Of a stretch of DNA of 64,000 bases, positions 1 through 8,891 are shown piece after piece. Source of the DNA: Arthrobacter_E sp044748305 (lineage in GTDB: Bacteria > Actinomycetota > Actinomycetes > Actinomycetales > Micrococcaceae); assembly GCF_044748305.1 (NCBI RefSeq), contig NZ_JBIVFT010000006.1, positions 1 to 64,000 on the forward strand, given 5' to 3'. Made by a program: the position numbers and the translations under genes. Below the pieces are notes generated by a model, which saw only the letters and a list, made by a program, of their open reading frames with translations, did not search any database and had not been told where the DNA came from. The first letter of the stretch is position 1. Each line of letters starts with the position of its first letter.

Positions 1-40
1 TGCACTCGAGAGGGTGTGGGAGAGTAGGACACCGCCGGAC
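1..40 (+). rRNA. rrf: 5S ribosomal RNA, 3' end (partial)
   Basis: The first ~40 nt contain the words TGGGAGAGTAGG and CACCGCCGGAC. These match the conserved 3' third of actinobacterial 5S rRNA, where the last bases pair with the 5' end of the molecule. The rest of the gene lies upstream of the window. The 3' boundary is placed at about position 40 from the CCGCCGGAC end and could be off by one or two bases. It is followed by a GC-rich hairpin, as expected at the end of an rRNA operon. Confidence 0.85.
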
Positions 41-54
41 ACAACCACCAGTGA

Positions 55-82
55 TGGCCCCGAGCAACGACGCCCGGGGCCA
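55..82 (+). terminator. Putative rRNA operon terminator hairpin
   Basis: TGGCCCCG (55-62) pairs perfectly with CGGGGCCA (75-82) around a 12-nt loop, about 15 nt after the 5S rRNA end. It is followed by an AT-rich stretch (CCATTTAAAACAAC) rather than a clean T-run. Position and stem strength fit the terminator of an rRNA operon. Confidence 0.65.
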
Positions 83-132
83 CCACCATTTAAAACAACA
101 CAACAAACACACGGCATGGCACCATCAACACC

Positions 133-1017
133 ATGACCACCACATCACCCAACGAGTTCATCACCGCACACGCACGCATCCTCGACAGGCACCGGCACGC
201 GGCTCTGACGGACCCGTCACATCGGAACGGGCAGGCCGTCATCCAGGGTCTGGAAGCTTATGGAAACCCGGACGGCGGATACGGCTGGGGTCTGGAACCA
301 GACCTTCGCTCGGGGGAAAGCCAGGTGGTCGGCGCGCTGCACGCGTTCGAGACACTTGCCGATGCCTGGCCTGCGGTGTCGCCCGCCTTGCCTGGCCTGC
401 TCCACTGGCTTGAGGTGAACACTCTGCCGGACGGTGGTCTGCCGTTCGCACTGCCCGTGGGTGATGGAACCGCCTGCGCCCCGTTCTGGGTATCGGCAGA
501 CCCGGCGCAGTCGTCCTTGCAACTCACCGCTGCTGTTGCGGCGCAGGCTCATAGGCTCGCCAGGCACGATCAGCGGCTGTCAGGACATCCCTGGCTGGCG
601 ATGGCGACGGAATACTGTCTGGAACGGATCGAGAGCCTTCCCGAACGGCCCTTCGCCTACGTGCTCTCCTTCTCCTTGCAGCTCCTGGATCGCCTTGCCG
701 ACCACGATGCTCGTGCGGCTGCGCTTTTACAACGATTGGGCGGGCAGATCCCCGCGGACGGCCGGATCGCCGTCGAGGGTGGAGCCGTCGGCGAGTGTCT
801 TCACCTCCTGGATTACGCTCCGGAACCGGGACGTCCCATCCGCAGACTGTTCAGCCCGGAGGCCGTGGCCGAGGACCTGGCCAGACTGCGCGCCGCACAG
901 CGGGAGGACGGTGGTTGGGTCGGGGACTTCCAGAGTTACTCGGAAGCGGCGGTGCTTGAGTGGCGCGGCTACCTGAGCGTCAAAGCTGCCGCGGTGTTGC
1001 GCGCCAACGCGGAATGA
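133..1017 (+). CDS. Prenyltransferase/squalene-oxidase-repeat-like hypothetical protein
   Basis: 294-residue protein with no signal peptide or membrane segment. Three glycine/aromatic motifs are spaced along it: GNPDGGYGWG near residues 44-53, DGGLPFALP near 100-108 and EDGGWVGDF near 258. These resemble the repeats of alpha/alpha-toroid proteins (terpene cyclase and prenyltransferase fold). The acidic DxDD-type motif of a cyclase is not seen, so I would not call it an enzyme with a known substrate. The ATG at 133 has no obvious ribosome binding site, and the gene is the first after the rRNA operon. It converges on the LysE-type gene with about 31 bp between the stops. Confidence 0.6.
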   Translation: MTTTSPNEFITAHARILDRHRHAALTDPSHRNGQAVIQGLEAYGNPDGGYGWGLEPDLRSGESQVVGALHAFETLADAWPAVSPALPGLLHWLEVNTLPDGGLPFALPVGDGTACAPFWVSADPAQSSLQLTAAVAAQAHRLARHDQRLSGHPWLAMATEYCLERIESLPERPFAYVLSFSLQLLDRLADHDARAAALLQRLGGQIPADGRIAVEGGAVGECLHLLDYAPEPGRPIRRLFSPEAVAEDLARLRAAQREDGGWVGDFQSYSEAAVLEWRGYLSVKAAAVLRANAE

Positions 1018-1048
1018 CCGCAGCGCCGGAACTCAGCGGCGCAGGACG

Positions 1049-1699
1049 TCAGCCGCGCCGGGTCTCTGCCAGAGCCACCAGACCGAAGGCGCCCAGAGCC
1101 GTGCCCGTCACGCGGTCGATGACTTTGCGGAAACGCGGACCATCCAGCCAACGACGGAAGTAATGAGCGGCTGTGATGATCAGGGTGAACCAGAGGGCGG
1201 CCTCAAGATTGCTGATCAGGGCGAGCATGATGCCCATGCCCAGGGGCGCGATCCCCGGTACCAGGAACTGCGGGATGACGGCCAGGCAGAACATGCCGTA
1301 CTTGGGGTTGAGGATGTTGGACAGGAAACCCTTGCCCCAGGTCTTGCCGAAATGCTCCGGAGCGACGACGGCGTCACCTCCCGGCGTGGTCACGGTGCCA
1401 GGGGCGCTCCGGAAGGAGGCCCTCCAGAAGCTGTACGCCAGCCACAGCATGTAGCCGGCCCCGATGATGCGCAGGATGTCGTACGCGACCGTGGAGACGG
1501 CGAGCAACGCGGAGACCCCGGTGGCCGCGGCGATGCCCCAGACGAACGCAGCCGAGATCATGCCGAGCGCGGCCATGTAGGCGTGCCGCCGGCTTTGTCC
1601 CAGCGCATAGCGCAGCACCAGCGCGGTGTCGGTGCCCGGCAGAATGGTGATCAGGACGGAGAGGGCGGCGAAACCCAGCAGGGACTGTTCAAGGCTCAC
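1049..1699 (-). CDS. LysE family translocator
   Basis: 216-residue inner-membrane protein with about six hydrophobic segments. The N-terminal LPGTDTALVLRYALGQ stretch, followed by a helix rich in small residues, is the hallmark of the LysE/RhtB exporter family, which effluxes amino acids or related metabolites. The substrate cannot be read from the sequence. The start is the GTG at 1699. It is divergent from the CopD-CtaG gene (start 1765), so the two share a ~65 bp promoter region. Confidence 0.85.
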   Translation of the reverse strand: MSLEQSLLGFAALSVLITILPGTDTALVLRYALGQSRRHAYMAALGMISAAFVWGIAAATGVSALLAVSTVAYDILRIIGAGYMLWLAYSFWRASFRSAPGTVTTPGGDAVVAPEHFGKTWGKGFLSNILNPKYGMFCLAVIPQFLVPGIAPLGMGIMLALISNLEAALWFTLIITAAHYFRRWLDGPRFRKVIDRVTGTALGAFGLVALAETRRG

Positions 1700-1764
1700 C
1701 GACCCAGTTTAAGACAGCGCGGCGCCGATTCGACCCGTTGCAGCCCGCGCGGGACAATGGAAGC

Positions 1765-4005
1765 ATGCCAGCAAGCACCAGGAACCAGGCCCCCTCACGC
1801 CCAGGAAAGTCCCCTCGCGGGGCCGGGCGGAACGGACGGCCCCAACCCACCGCGGTTCCGGTGCTCGGCCTCGGGCCCGCCTGGCAGTTCGCCGCCATCG
1901 CGGTGGCCGTGGTGGTCCTGGTGCTCGGACTGCTTTTCACCGGTGCGGCAGGGGTGCGCGAACTCTCAGATCCCGGCGCCCTGGTGCGCTGGGGGCTTCC
2001 ACTGGCCAAGACGGTCCACAATCTCAGCCTCTCCGTGACCGTCGCCGCGCTGGCCTTCGCCGTCGTCGTCCTCCCCAAGGGAGTCAGGGCGCCACGCCGC
2101 CTCGATAAGGACGAAGAGATACCGGAACACCCGGCCTTCACCCGGACCATGCTGCTGGCAGGCGTGGCGGGAAGTGTCTGGACGGTGTCCGCGATCGCCG
2201 TGCTGGTGCTCACCTACGCCAACGTCTCAGGACAGCAGCTGAGCGGGGACGCCGACTACACCAAGGCCCTGGTGTTCTTCATGACCGACTTCCCGTTGGG
2301 CCGCGGCTGGCTCTTCGTGGTGATCGTGGCGGCCTTGGTGGCCACGGCCAGCTTCGGCCTGCGGAACACGACCGTGCTGGCCTTCACCCTGCTGCTGGCG
2401 ATCCTCGGCATGGTTCCTCCGGCGCTCAACGGACATGCGGCAAGCTCCAACGACCACGCCGGCGCGGTCAACTCCATTGGACTCCACGTGCTCGGCGCAT
2501 CGTTCTGGGTGGGCGGCATCGCGGTCCTGGCACTCATCTCCACTCTGCTCGGCAGGGGAACCACGGGTGTGGCGCGCCGCGACGTGACCGCCGCCGTGCT
2601 CAAACGCTTCTCCGCGCTGGCGCTCTTCTGTTTCTTCCTGGTCAGTGCCTCCGGCGTCATCAGCGCCTCGATCCGCATCACGAGCTGGCACAACCTCTTC
2701 TACTCGCCGTACGGGCAGCTGGTGCTCGTCAAGGCGTTCTGCGCGCTGGTGCTCGGCGCCATCGGTTACATGCACCGGGCGTGGATCATCCCCCGGCTCG
2801 GTGATGAAAGCGGCCAGAGCAGCGCCGGCAAATCCGGCCCTGCCGTACCCAACTCCGCTGCACGGACGCTGAGTGCACGCCGCGTCCTCTGGCAGGTGAT
2901 CGGCGTCGAACTGCTGGTGATGGCCGCGACGAGTGCCGTCGCCGTCGCGCTCTCCTCATCCGCCCCGCCCACTGAGACCAAGTACTCCGAGGACGCCACC
3001 CCCGCCTTCATCCTCAGTGGCTACGAACTGCCACCGGAGCTGACCCCGGAACGCTGGTTCAGCGAGTGGCGACTCGACTGGCTCTGGGTGGCGGTGGCCG
3101 TCTTCGCCGCCGTCGCGTACACGCTGGGGCTGATCAAGATTCTGCGCCGAGGCGACCGCTGGCCCGTCATGCGCGCCGTGTCCTGGTACATCGGCCTGCT
3201 GGCCCTGACCTACATCATCTCCGGCGCTCCAGGGGTCTACGGGCACGTGATGTTCTCCATCCACATGGTGGAGCACATGGCCTTGACCATGGTCGCGCCG
3301 ATCTTCCTGGTCATCGGCTCTCCCGTGACGCTCGCCCTCCGGGCTCTGAGCGCGCGCACGGACGGCAGCCGCGGACTGCGGGAGTGGCTGCTGGCCTTCG
3401 TCCACTCGCGGTTCTCCAAGGTGGTCACACACCCGCTTTTCGCGGCGGCCAACTTCGCCGGATCCATCATCATCTTCTACTACTCGGACCTCTTCGGCTT
3501 CGCGATGAAGGACCACGTGGGTCATGAACTGATGAACCTGCATTTCCTGCTGACCGGCTACATCTTCGCGCTCACCATGATCGGCGAGGACCCCTTGCCA
3601 CGGAGAGCTCCGTTCCCGATGCGTCTGCTCCTGCTGCTCGCCACGATGGCGTTCCACGCCTTCTTCGGCGTCTCGATCATGGGCGGCACCGGTCTGCTGG
3701 CGGCGGACTACTTCGGCAACCTTGGACGCGCGTGGGGCCCCAGCGCGCTGGTCGACCAGCAGCACGGCGGTGCGATCGCCTGGGGAATCGGCGAAGTGCC
3801 CACCGTCCTGCTCGCGATCGGGGTGGCGGTCATGTGGTCCCGTTCCGACGAACGGGAGACCCGGCGTACGGATCGCGCGGCGGACAGGAATAATGACGCC
3901 GAGCTGACCGCTTACAACGACATGTTCTCCCGCCTCGCGGCGCGGGACAATTCATCCACCGCGGCTCCCGAAACCAGGGCCCCGGAATCGAAGGAGAAGG
4001 AATGA
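1765..4005 (+). CDS. CopD / CtaG fusion: copper-handling, cytochrome c oxidase assembly membrane protein
   Basis: 746-residue polytopic membrane protein. The N-terminal half (roughly residues 40-390) resembles CopD, the copper-transporting integral membrane family. The C-terminal half (about 430-700) is a caa3-type CtaG domain, seen in the HMVEHM motif at about 500-505 and in later histidines. CtaG proteins help insert copper into haem-copper oxidases, and the fusion is common in actinobacteria. I chose the ATG at 1765 over the TTG at 1738 because it begins a typical charged cytoplasmic leader. Its 3' end overlaps the next gene by 4 bp (ATGA), so the two are probably translationally coupled. 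Inferred role: copper delivery to the respiratory chain or copper homeostasis. Confidence 0.88.
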   Translation: MPASTRNQAPSRPGKSPRGAGRNGRPQPTAVPVLGLGPAWQFAAIAVAVVVLVLGLLFTGAAGVRELSDPGALVRWGLPLAKTVHNLSLSVTVAALAFAVVVLPKGVRAPRRLDKDEEIPEHPAFTRTMLLAGVAGSVWTVSAIAVLVLTYANVSGQQLSGDADYTKALVFFMTDFPLGRGWLFVVIVAALVATASFGLRNTTVLAFTLLLAILGMVPPALNGHAASSNDHAGAVNSIGLHVLGASFWVGGIAVLALISTLLGRGTTGVARRDVTAAVLKRFSALALFCFFLVSASGVISASIRITSWHNLFYSPYGQLVLVKAFCALVLGAIGYMHRAWIIPRLGDESGQSSAGKSGPAVPNSAARTLSARRVLWQVIGVELLVMAATSAVAVALSSSAPPTETKYSEDATPAFILSGYELPPELTPERWFSEWRLDWLWVAVAVFAAVAYTLGLIKILRRGDRWPVMRAVSWYIGLLALTYIISGAPGVYGHVMFSIHMVEHMALTMVAPIFLVIGSPVTLALRALSARTDGSRGLREWLLAFVHSRFSKVVTHPLFAAANFAGSIIIFYYSDLFGFAMKDHVGHELMNLHFLLTGYIFALTMIGEDPLPRRAPFPMRLLLLLATMAFHAFFGVSIMGGTGLLAADYFGNLGRAWGPSALVDQQHGGAIAWGIGEVPTVLLAIGVAVMWSRSDERETRRTDRAADRNNDAELTAYNDMFSRLAARDNSSTAAPETRAPESKEKE

Positions 4006-5960
4006 CCACCGAGAACGCGTCCTCCGTGCGCACCGCCACCCGGGTGCGCGCGTCGGAGCTGGTCGGCCGCAACTGGCTGAACACCGGCGGGGAACAGCTC
4101 TCCTTGGAGAAGCTGCGCGGCAAGATCGTGCTCCTGGACTTCTGGACCTTCTGCTGCATCAACTGCCTGCACGTGCTGGATGAGCTGCGTCCTCTCGAAG
4201 AGCAGTACGGCGACGTGCTCGTCACGGTGGGCGTGCACTCACCCAAGTTCGAGCACGAGGCCGATCCTGTGGCCATCGCGGCCGCCGTGGAGCGCTACGA
4301 GATCCACCACCCCGTCCTGGACGATCCGGAACTGGACACCTGGAAGGCGTACACGGCACGAGCCTGGCCGACCCTCGTGGTGGTCGATCCGGAGGGCTAC
4401 GTCGTGGCGCACCTCTCCGGAGAGGGCCACGCCGACGGGCTCGCCGTTCTGATCCCTGAGCTGATCGCCGAGCACGAGGCCAAGGGCACCTTGCACCGCG
4501 GCAGCGGCCCGTACGTGGCTCCCGAAGCGACATCCGGCACCTTGCGTTTCCCGGGCAAGGCCGTGTTCCTGCCGGCCGGCCGCGGTTCCTCCGAGAACGG
4601 CTCCTGGCTCGTCTCCGACACCGGCCACCACCGCGTGGTGGAACTCGCCGACGACTTCGACACCGTGCTGGCCGCCTATGGTGACGGGACCAAGGGGTAC
4701 CACGACGGCGCAGGCGTGGCTGCCCGCTTCAATGAGCCGCAGGGCGTCACCCTCCTCCCGGCCGAGCTGGCTGCGCGCGTCGGGTACGACGTCGTCGTCG
4801 CCGACTCCGTGAACCACCGCCTGCGGGGCATCAGCCTCGCCACCGGTGCGGTGAGCACGCTGGCCGGCAGCGGTGTGCAGCGTCTGCTCGAAGCGGGCCC
4901 TGCACGTGTCGACGAGGACGGTGCGGCCTACGGTGGCCCGCTCGGCGAGGACCCCCTGCTGGTGGCCTTCAGCTCGCCGTGGGATGTTCTGTGGTCCGAG
5001 TCCTTGCAGACCGTCGTGATCGCCATGGCCGGTGTGCATCAGATCTTCGCTTTCTCCCCGGAGACGGGCGAGGTGTCCATCCTGGCCGGGAACGGTCTGG
5101 AGGGGCTGCTGGACGGCGCCGCCGATTCGGCGTGGTTCGCACAGTCCTCCGGCCTCTCCGAAGGGCCCGACGGATCCATCTGGGTCGCGGACTCGGAGAC
5201 CTCGTCGCTGCGCCGTCTGGTGCCCACCGGCGATTCCGCTCGGGTGACCGTGGAGACCGCCATCGGCAAGGGGCTCTTCGACTTCGGATTCCGTGACGGT
5301 GCCGCTGCGGAGGCACGCCTGCAGCACCCGCTCGGTGTCGCCGTCCTCCCGGACGGATCGGTGGCCATTGCGGACACCTACAACGGCGCGGTGCGGCGCT
5401 ACGATCCCGCGTCCGGCACCGTGTCCACGCTGACGCGCGGTCTGGCCGAGCCGAGCGACGTCCTCCTGGACACCCGCGGCTCAGAGCCGCTGCTGGTGGT
5501 CGTCGAGGCGAACAAGCACCAGCTCGTGTACGTGCCGATCCCCGCTGAAGCACAGCAGGTGGACGAAGGCGCCTCGCAGACCCAGCGTCCGACGTCGCCC
5601 GTGGCGCCGGGTGACTTCGAACTCGCAGTGCGTTTCACCGCGCCCACCGGCCAGAAGCTCGACTACCGCTGGGGTGACCCGACGCAGCTGAAGATCTCCT
5701 CCACCCCACCGGAACTGCTGGTCTCCGGCGGCGGCACGGGGGAGGGGCTCACCCGGACCCTGGAGCTCTCCTCGGAGGTCCCGGAAGGCATCCTGCACAT
5801 CACGGCCCGGGCCGCAGCCTGCGACGGCGCTGAAGGGCCCGACGGAGAGATCCCGGACCACGCCGCCTGCCATCTGTACCAGCAGGACTGGGGAATCCCC
5901 GTGGTCCTTCGCAACGACGGCGACACCGGGCTGTTGCTGGACCTGCGCGGCATGGACTGA
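4002..5960 (+). CDS. Thioredoxin-domain protein with NHL repeats (NHLRC2-like)
   Basis: 652 residues. The N-terminal ~160 residues form a thioredoxin/TlpA-like domain with redox motif C52-I-N-C55 in an FWTFCCINC context. Residues ~180-500 hold NHL beta-propeller repeats (recurring GV..LPDG and VADSxNHRLR-type segments). The last ~110 residues form a beta-rich tail. No signal peptide is visible, so it is probably cytoplasmic. The ATG overlaps the stop of the CopD-CtaG gene, and AAGGAGAAGG lies just upstream. Coupling to a copper-assembly gene suggests a redox role linked to metal handling, but that is inference. It ends just before a 19-bp hairpin. Confidence 0.88.
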   Translation: MTTENASSVRTATRVRASELVGRNWLNTGGEQLSLEKLRGKIVLLDFWTFCCINCLHVLDELRPLEEQYGDVLVTVGVHSPKFEHEADPVAIAAAVERYEIHHPVLDDPELDTWKAYTARAWPTLVVVDPEGYVVAHLSGEGHADGLAVLIPELIAEHEAKGTLHRGSGPYVAPEATSGTLRFPGKAVFLPAGRGSSENGSWLVSDTGHHRVVELADDFDTVLAAYGDGTKGYHDGAGVAARFNEPQGVTLLPAELAARVGYDVVVADSVNHRLRGISLATGAVSTLAGSGVQRLLEAGPARVDEDGAAYGGPLGEDPLLVAFSSPWDVLWSESLQTVVIAMAGVHQIFAFSPETGEVSILAGNGLEGLLDGAADSAWFAQSSGLSEGPDGSIWVADSETSSLRRLVPTGDSARVTVETAIGKGLFDFGFRDGAAAEARLQHPLGVAVLPDGSVAIADTYNGAVRRYDPASGTVSTLTRGLAEPSDVLLDTRGSEPLLVVVEANKHQLVYVPIPAEAQQVDEGASQTQRPTSPVAPGDFELAVRFTAPTGQKLDYRWGDPTQLKISSTPPELLVSGGGTGEGLTRTLELSSEVPEGILHITARAAACDGAEGPDGEIPDHAACHLYQQDWGIPVVLRNDGDTGLLLDLRGMD

Positions 5961-5972
5961 GCCGCGAGAGTG

Positions 5973-6013
5973 CAGTTGACGCCCCTATCCAGCCTGGATA
6001 GGGGCGTCAACTG
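5973..6013. terminator. Perfect 19-bp inverted repeat, bidirectional terminator
   Basis: Arms 5973-5991 and 5995-6013 are perfectly complementary around a GCC loop. The element lies between convergent genes ending at 5960 (+) and 6049 (-), so it can terminate both. No T-run follows on either strand. Its core (GACGCCCCTATCC and complement) is closely related to the hairpin after putA at 29593-29653. Confidence 0.75.
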
Positions 6014-6048
6014 TAACTTCGCGGTGGTGGTGGGAGAGGCCTGTGGGC

Positions 6049-7044
6049 TCAGTAGTCCACGATGGGGGTCACCGTGACCTTGTCCTTGGTGAAACTCAGG
6101 GTGACGTTGAAGCTGAAGGGGTGGACCTGGTCCAGCGGCGCGATCAGGCCCGTGAACAGATCCTGCGCCTGGGCCTCCAGCTTCGCCTTGCCGCCGAGTG
6201 GTGACACCATCCAGTGCCCGTTGTAGGGCTGGATCTCCACTTTCGGATAGTTCGCGATGCTCCACTTCACCGTGCCCTGCTGCACCCGTTCCAGACCCGC
6301 ATGGTAGAACGGGCAGTCCGGCTGAAGGCGTTGCTCCTGATTGGCCTTGACCGCGCAAGCGTCCAGGTAGTGATTCACCTGGGTGGAGACCGCGTCCACC
6401 AGGGACTTCGTGGCAGCCGTACTCAGATTCACGGTCTGATGGGCTGAGCTGTTCTGGAGCGTGACGTTCTGGGCCGGTGCCGCGAAGTACGGCGAGGTGT
6501 AGGAGGCCTCGTAGACACCTGGGAAGAAGGCCTGGAATTCGCCGTGGCCCTGTGGTGTGTTGACCGGGACGCCGTTGATGCTGGCCTGATTGGAGTTGAC
6601 CACATTGACCGTCATGGACGCCAGAGGGGTCTGGACCAATTGCCAGCGTGTGAAGAAGAGCCACTCGGTCCCGGCCGGCTCCACGAGGAAGTCCGTGTTC
6701 CCGGGGACGCCCTTCAGGGTGTAGCTCACCGGGATCGACCGGCGGCCATCGGCTTGACGCACCGGATCCCCGATCGTGACGTCCTTCAGATCGGCCACGG
6801 ATGCTTTCAGCGCGGCACCGTCCAGGAGGCTCGGATTGCCGGCCGGTACGGGTGAGCGCAGCAATCCGAGAGCCTTGCCGCCGTCGCCGTCGTGCAGCGC
6901 GTCAAGGTAGGCGCGGACCGGTTCCTGAGCGCCGTCGGGTCCGGAGTTGACCACGGAGATCGTGACGATGCCTGCGATCACGGCCAGCATGATGCCGGCC
7001 AGCCAGCCCGCCGCCACCTTGATGGTGGTCTGTGTCCACGTCAC
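6049..7044 (-). CDS. Membrane-anchored hypothetical protein
   Basis: 331 residues. One N-terminal hydrophobic helix (about residues 10-32, VAAGWLAGIMLAVIAGIVTI) should anchor the protein with the remainder outside the cell. After it comes a segment resembling NTF2-like/DUF4878 folds (AYLDALHDGDGGKALGLL). The rest is beta-rich with repeated ..VNSNQASINGVPV.. style strands and two cysteines (in DACAV and PDCPF) that could form a disulfide. No enzyme motif is seen. The GTG at 7044 is preceded by AGGAAAG at good spacing. It lies downstream of and on the same strand as the HerA-type ATPase gene, 53 bp apart. Function unknown. Confidence 0.7.
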   Translation of the reverse strand: MTWTQTTIKVAAGWLAGIMLAVIAGIVTISVVNSGPDGAQEPVRAYLDALHDGDGGKALGLLRSPVPAGNPSLLDGAALKASVADLKDVTIGDPVRQADGRRSIPVSYTLKGVPGNTDFLVEPAGTEWLFFTRWQLVQTPLASMTVNVVNSNQASINGVPVNTPQGHGEFQAFFPGVYEASYTSPYFAAPAQNVTLQNSSAHQTVNLSTAATKSLVDAVSTQVNHYLDACAVKANQEQRLQPDCPFYHAGLERVQQGTVKWSIANYPKVEIQPYNGHWMVSPLGGKAKLEAQAQDLFTGLIAPLDQVHPFSFNVTLSFTKDKVTVTPIVDY

Positions 7045-7097
7045 GCTGCGTCTTTCCTCACTTTCCGCGCACTGCGCCTGGGGCCCGACGGAGGCGC

Positions 7098-8789
7098 TCA
7101 GCGACGACGGCGCGATGACGTCCCGAAGATGCTCCGGCTCAGTTCCCGGCCCAGCTGGGTTCCCATGGAACGCACCATGGACTTCATGCCGCCGCCCAGG
7201 ACCGAGCCCAGGCCTTCCATGATGTCACCCATCGGATTGCTCTGCTGCGGAGCCGGAGGCGCAGGAGCCTGCGGAGCGGGAGCCGGTGGGGCGCTTGGCG
7301 CGGGGGCCTGAGGGGCTCCATCGGCAGTGTGGCCGAGGATTTCGGCCTCGATCCGGCGGGCTTCGGCGTCGACCGAGGCCTGGTCCGGACCCGGGGCGGT
7401 CCCGGGCGTGGCGTCCGCCGTTCCGGGGGCCGCGGCGCCGCCGCGCTGAAGCTTCTCGAAGGCGGAGTCCCGGTCTGTCGCCTGGGAGTACTTCGCCGCG
7501 AGCGGGGAAGCCTGGATGACCTGGTCCAGGGTGGCGGCGTCCGCGGGACCCATGAGGGACTCCGGGGCACGCAGCCGGGTCAGGGCCACGGGCGTCGGCG
7601 CGCCCTTCTCGTTCATCACCGTGATGACCGCCTCGCCGATCCCTGCGGAGGTGAGCACCTTGTCCAGTTCGTAGTCGCTCACCGGGAAGGTGGAGACAGT
7701 GGCCTTGAGCGCTTTGGCATCGTCCGGGGTGAAGGCGCGCAGAGCATGCTGGACGCGGTTGGCCAGCTGGCCGAGGACGTCGGAGGGGACGTCTTTGGGG
7801 GTCTGGGTCACGAAGAAGATGCCGACTCCCTTGGAGCGGATCAGACGCACGGTCTGCGTGATGGCCTGCAGGAACGCCTTGGACGCGCCGTTGAAGAGCA
7901 GGTGGGCCTCGTCGAAGAAGAACACCAGCTTCGGCTTGTCCAGATCGCCGGCCTCCGGGAGCGTTTCGAAGAGCTCGGAGAGCAGCCACATGAGGAAGGT
8001 GGAGAAGAGCGCCGGCTTGTCCTGGAGCGTGGGGAGCTCCAAAGCGCTGATGATGCCGCGGCCATCCGGGGAGGTTCGCAGCAGCTCGGCCGGATCGAAC
8101 TCCGGAAGGCCGAAGAACTGTTCCATGCCCTGGGCTTCGAGGGCCACGAGCTCGCGGAGGATGACTCCGGCGGTCGCTTTGGACAGCCCGCCGAGCTGGG
8201 CCAGGGCTTCCTTGCCCTCATCCGAGGTGAGGTGCTGGATGACGGCGCGGAGGTCCTTCAGGTCGTCAAGTTCCAGCCCCTGCTGGTCTGCGAAGTGGAA
8301 GATGAGCTGGAGACTGGACTCCTGGGTGTCGTTGAGGTCCATGACACGGGAGAGCAGGATGGGGCCGAAGCTGGTGATGGATGCCCGGACCGGGACCCCC
8401 TTGCCGTTGCCGCCGAGGGCCAGATACTCCACGGGGAAGGTCTTGGCGGACCAGTCCTGTCCGAGTTCCTTGGTACGGGCCAGCAGCTTATCGCCACCCG
8501 CTCCGGGAGTGGCCAAGCCGGAGAGATCGCCCTTGATGTCGGCGAGGAAGACCGGGACACCCGCAGCGGAGAGCTGTTCCGCCATCATGTGCAGGGTGAC
8601 CGTCTTGCCGGTTCCGGTGGCACCGGCCACCAGCCCGTGACGGTTCATCATGCCCAGTGGCAGACGTACCGGGGCGTCGGTGTGGACCGCATCGTCCACG
8701 ATCGCCGCGCCCAGCTCGATGACGGATCCGGTGAAGGTGTAGCCGTCACGGATGGTCTGGACTTTTTCCTCAGTGCTCTTGGAGGCCAT
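7098..8789 (-). CDS. HerA-like / DUF853 (YjgR-type) ATPase
   Basis: 563 residues from the ATG at 8789; a GTG at 8795 is an alternative start. It has Walker A GATGTGKT at about residues 56-63 and Walker B FFFDEAH with D293-E294. Between them it shows the features of HerA-type ATPases: NRHGLVAGATG, ADIKGDLSGL, and RSKGVGIFFVTQTPKDVP. The last ~90 residues are an Ala/Pro/Gln-rich linker and a short basic tail ending SSRRRR. Family members are hexameric ATPases, some acting in DNA processing; the YjgR/DUF853 subgroup has no settled role. No nuclease partner (NurA) is nearby, so a DNA-repair or defence role is not supported here. Confidence 0.88.
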   Translation of the reverse strand: MASKSTEEKVQTIRDGYTFTGSVIELGAAIVDDAVHTDAPVRLPLGMMNRHGLVAGATGTGKTVTLHMMAEQLSAAGVPVFLADIKGDLSGLATPGAGGDKLLARTKELGQDWSAKTFPVEYLALGGNGKGVPVRASITSFGPILLSRVMDLNDTQESSLQLIFHFADQQGLELDDLKDLRAVIQHLTSDEGKEALAQLGGLSKATAGVILRELVALEAQGMEQFFGLPEFDPAELLRTSPDGRGIISALELPTLQDKPALFSTFLMWLLSELFETLPEAGDLDKPKLVFFFDEAHLLFNGASKAFLQAITQTVRLIRSKGVGIFFVTQTPKDVPSDVLGQLANRVQHALRAFTPDDAKALKATVSTFPVSDYELDKVLTSAGIGEAVITVMNEKGAPTPVALTRLRAPESLMGPADAATLDQVIQASPLAAKYSQATDRDSAFEKLQRGGAAAPGTADATPGTAPGPDQASVDAEARRIEAEILGHTADGAPQAPAPSAPPAPAPQAPAPPAPQQSNPMGDIMEGLGSVLGGGMKSMVRSMGTQLGRELSRSIFGTSSRRRR

Positions 8790-8891
8790 GGGCACAGCTT
8801 AGCGTGAGCATGCAGGAGTCTCCGGGCAGGCTGCCAGGCGCTTCAAACACGGGAGGGCGATCGTGTCAGCCCACTCCCGTAATCTGGTGAC

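Noticed and set aside
1163..2038. Plus-strand open frame opposite the LysE gene
   Set aside because: Low-complexity Gly/Arg/Asp-rich translation without domains; the LysE gene on the minus strand explains the region.
7098..8789. HerA-type ATPase as part of an anti-phage or DNA-repair module
   Set aside because: No NurA nuclease, Sir2 or other defence partner is adjacent. The sequence fits the DUF853/YjgR branch, found widely as a stand-alone gene.
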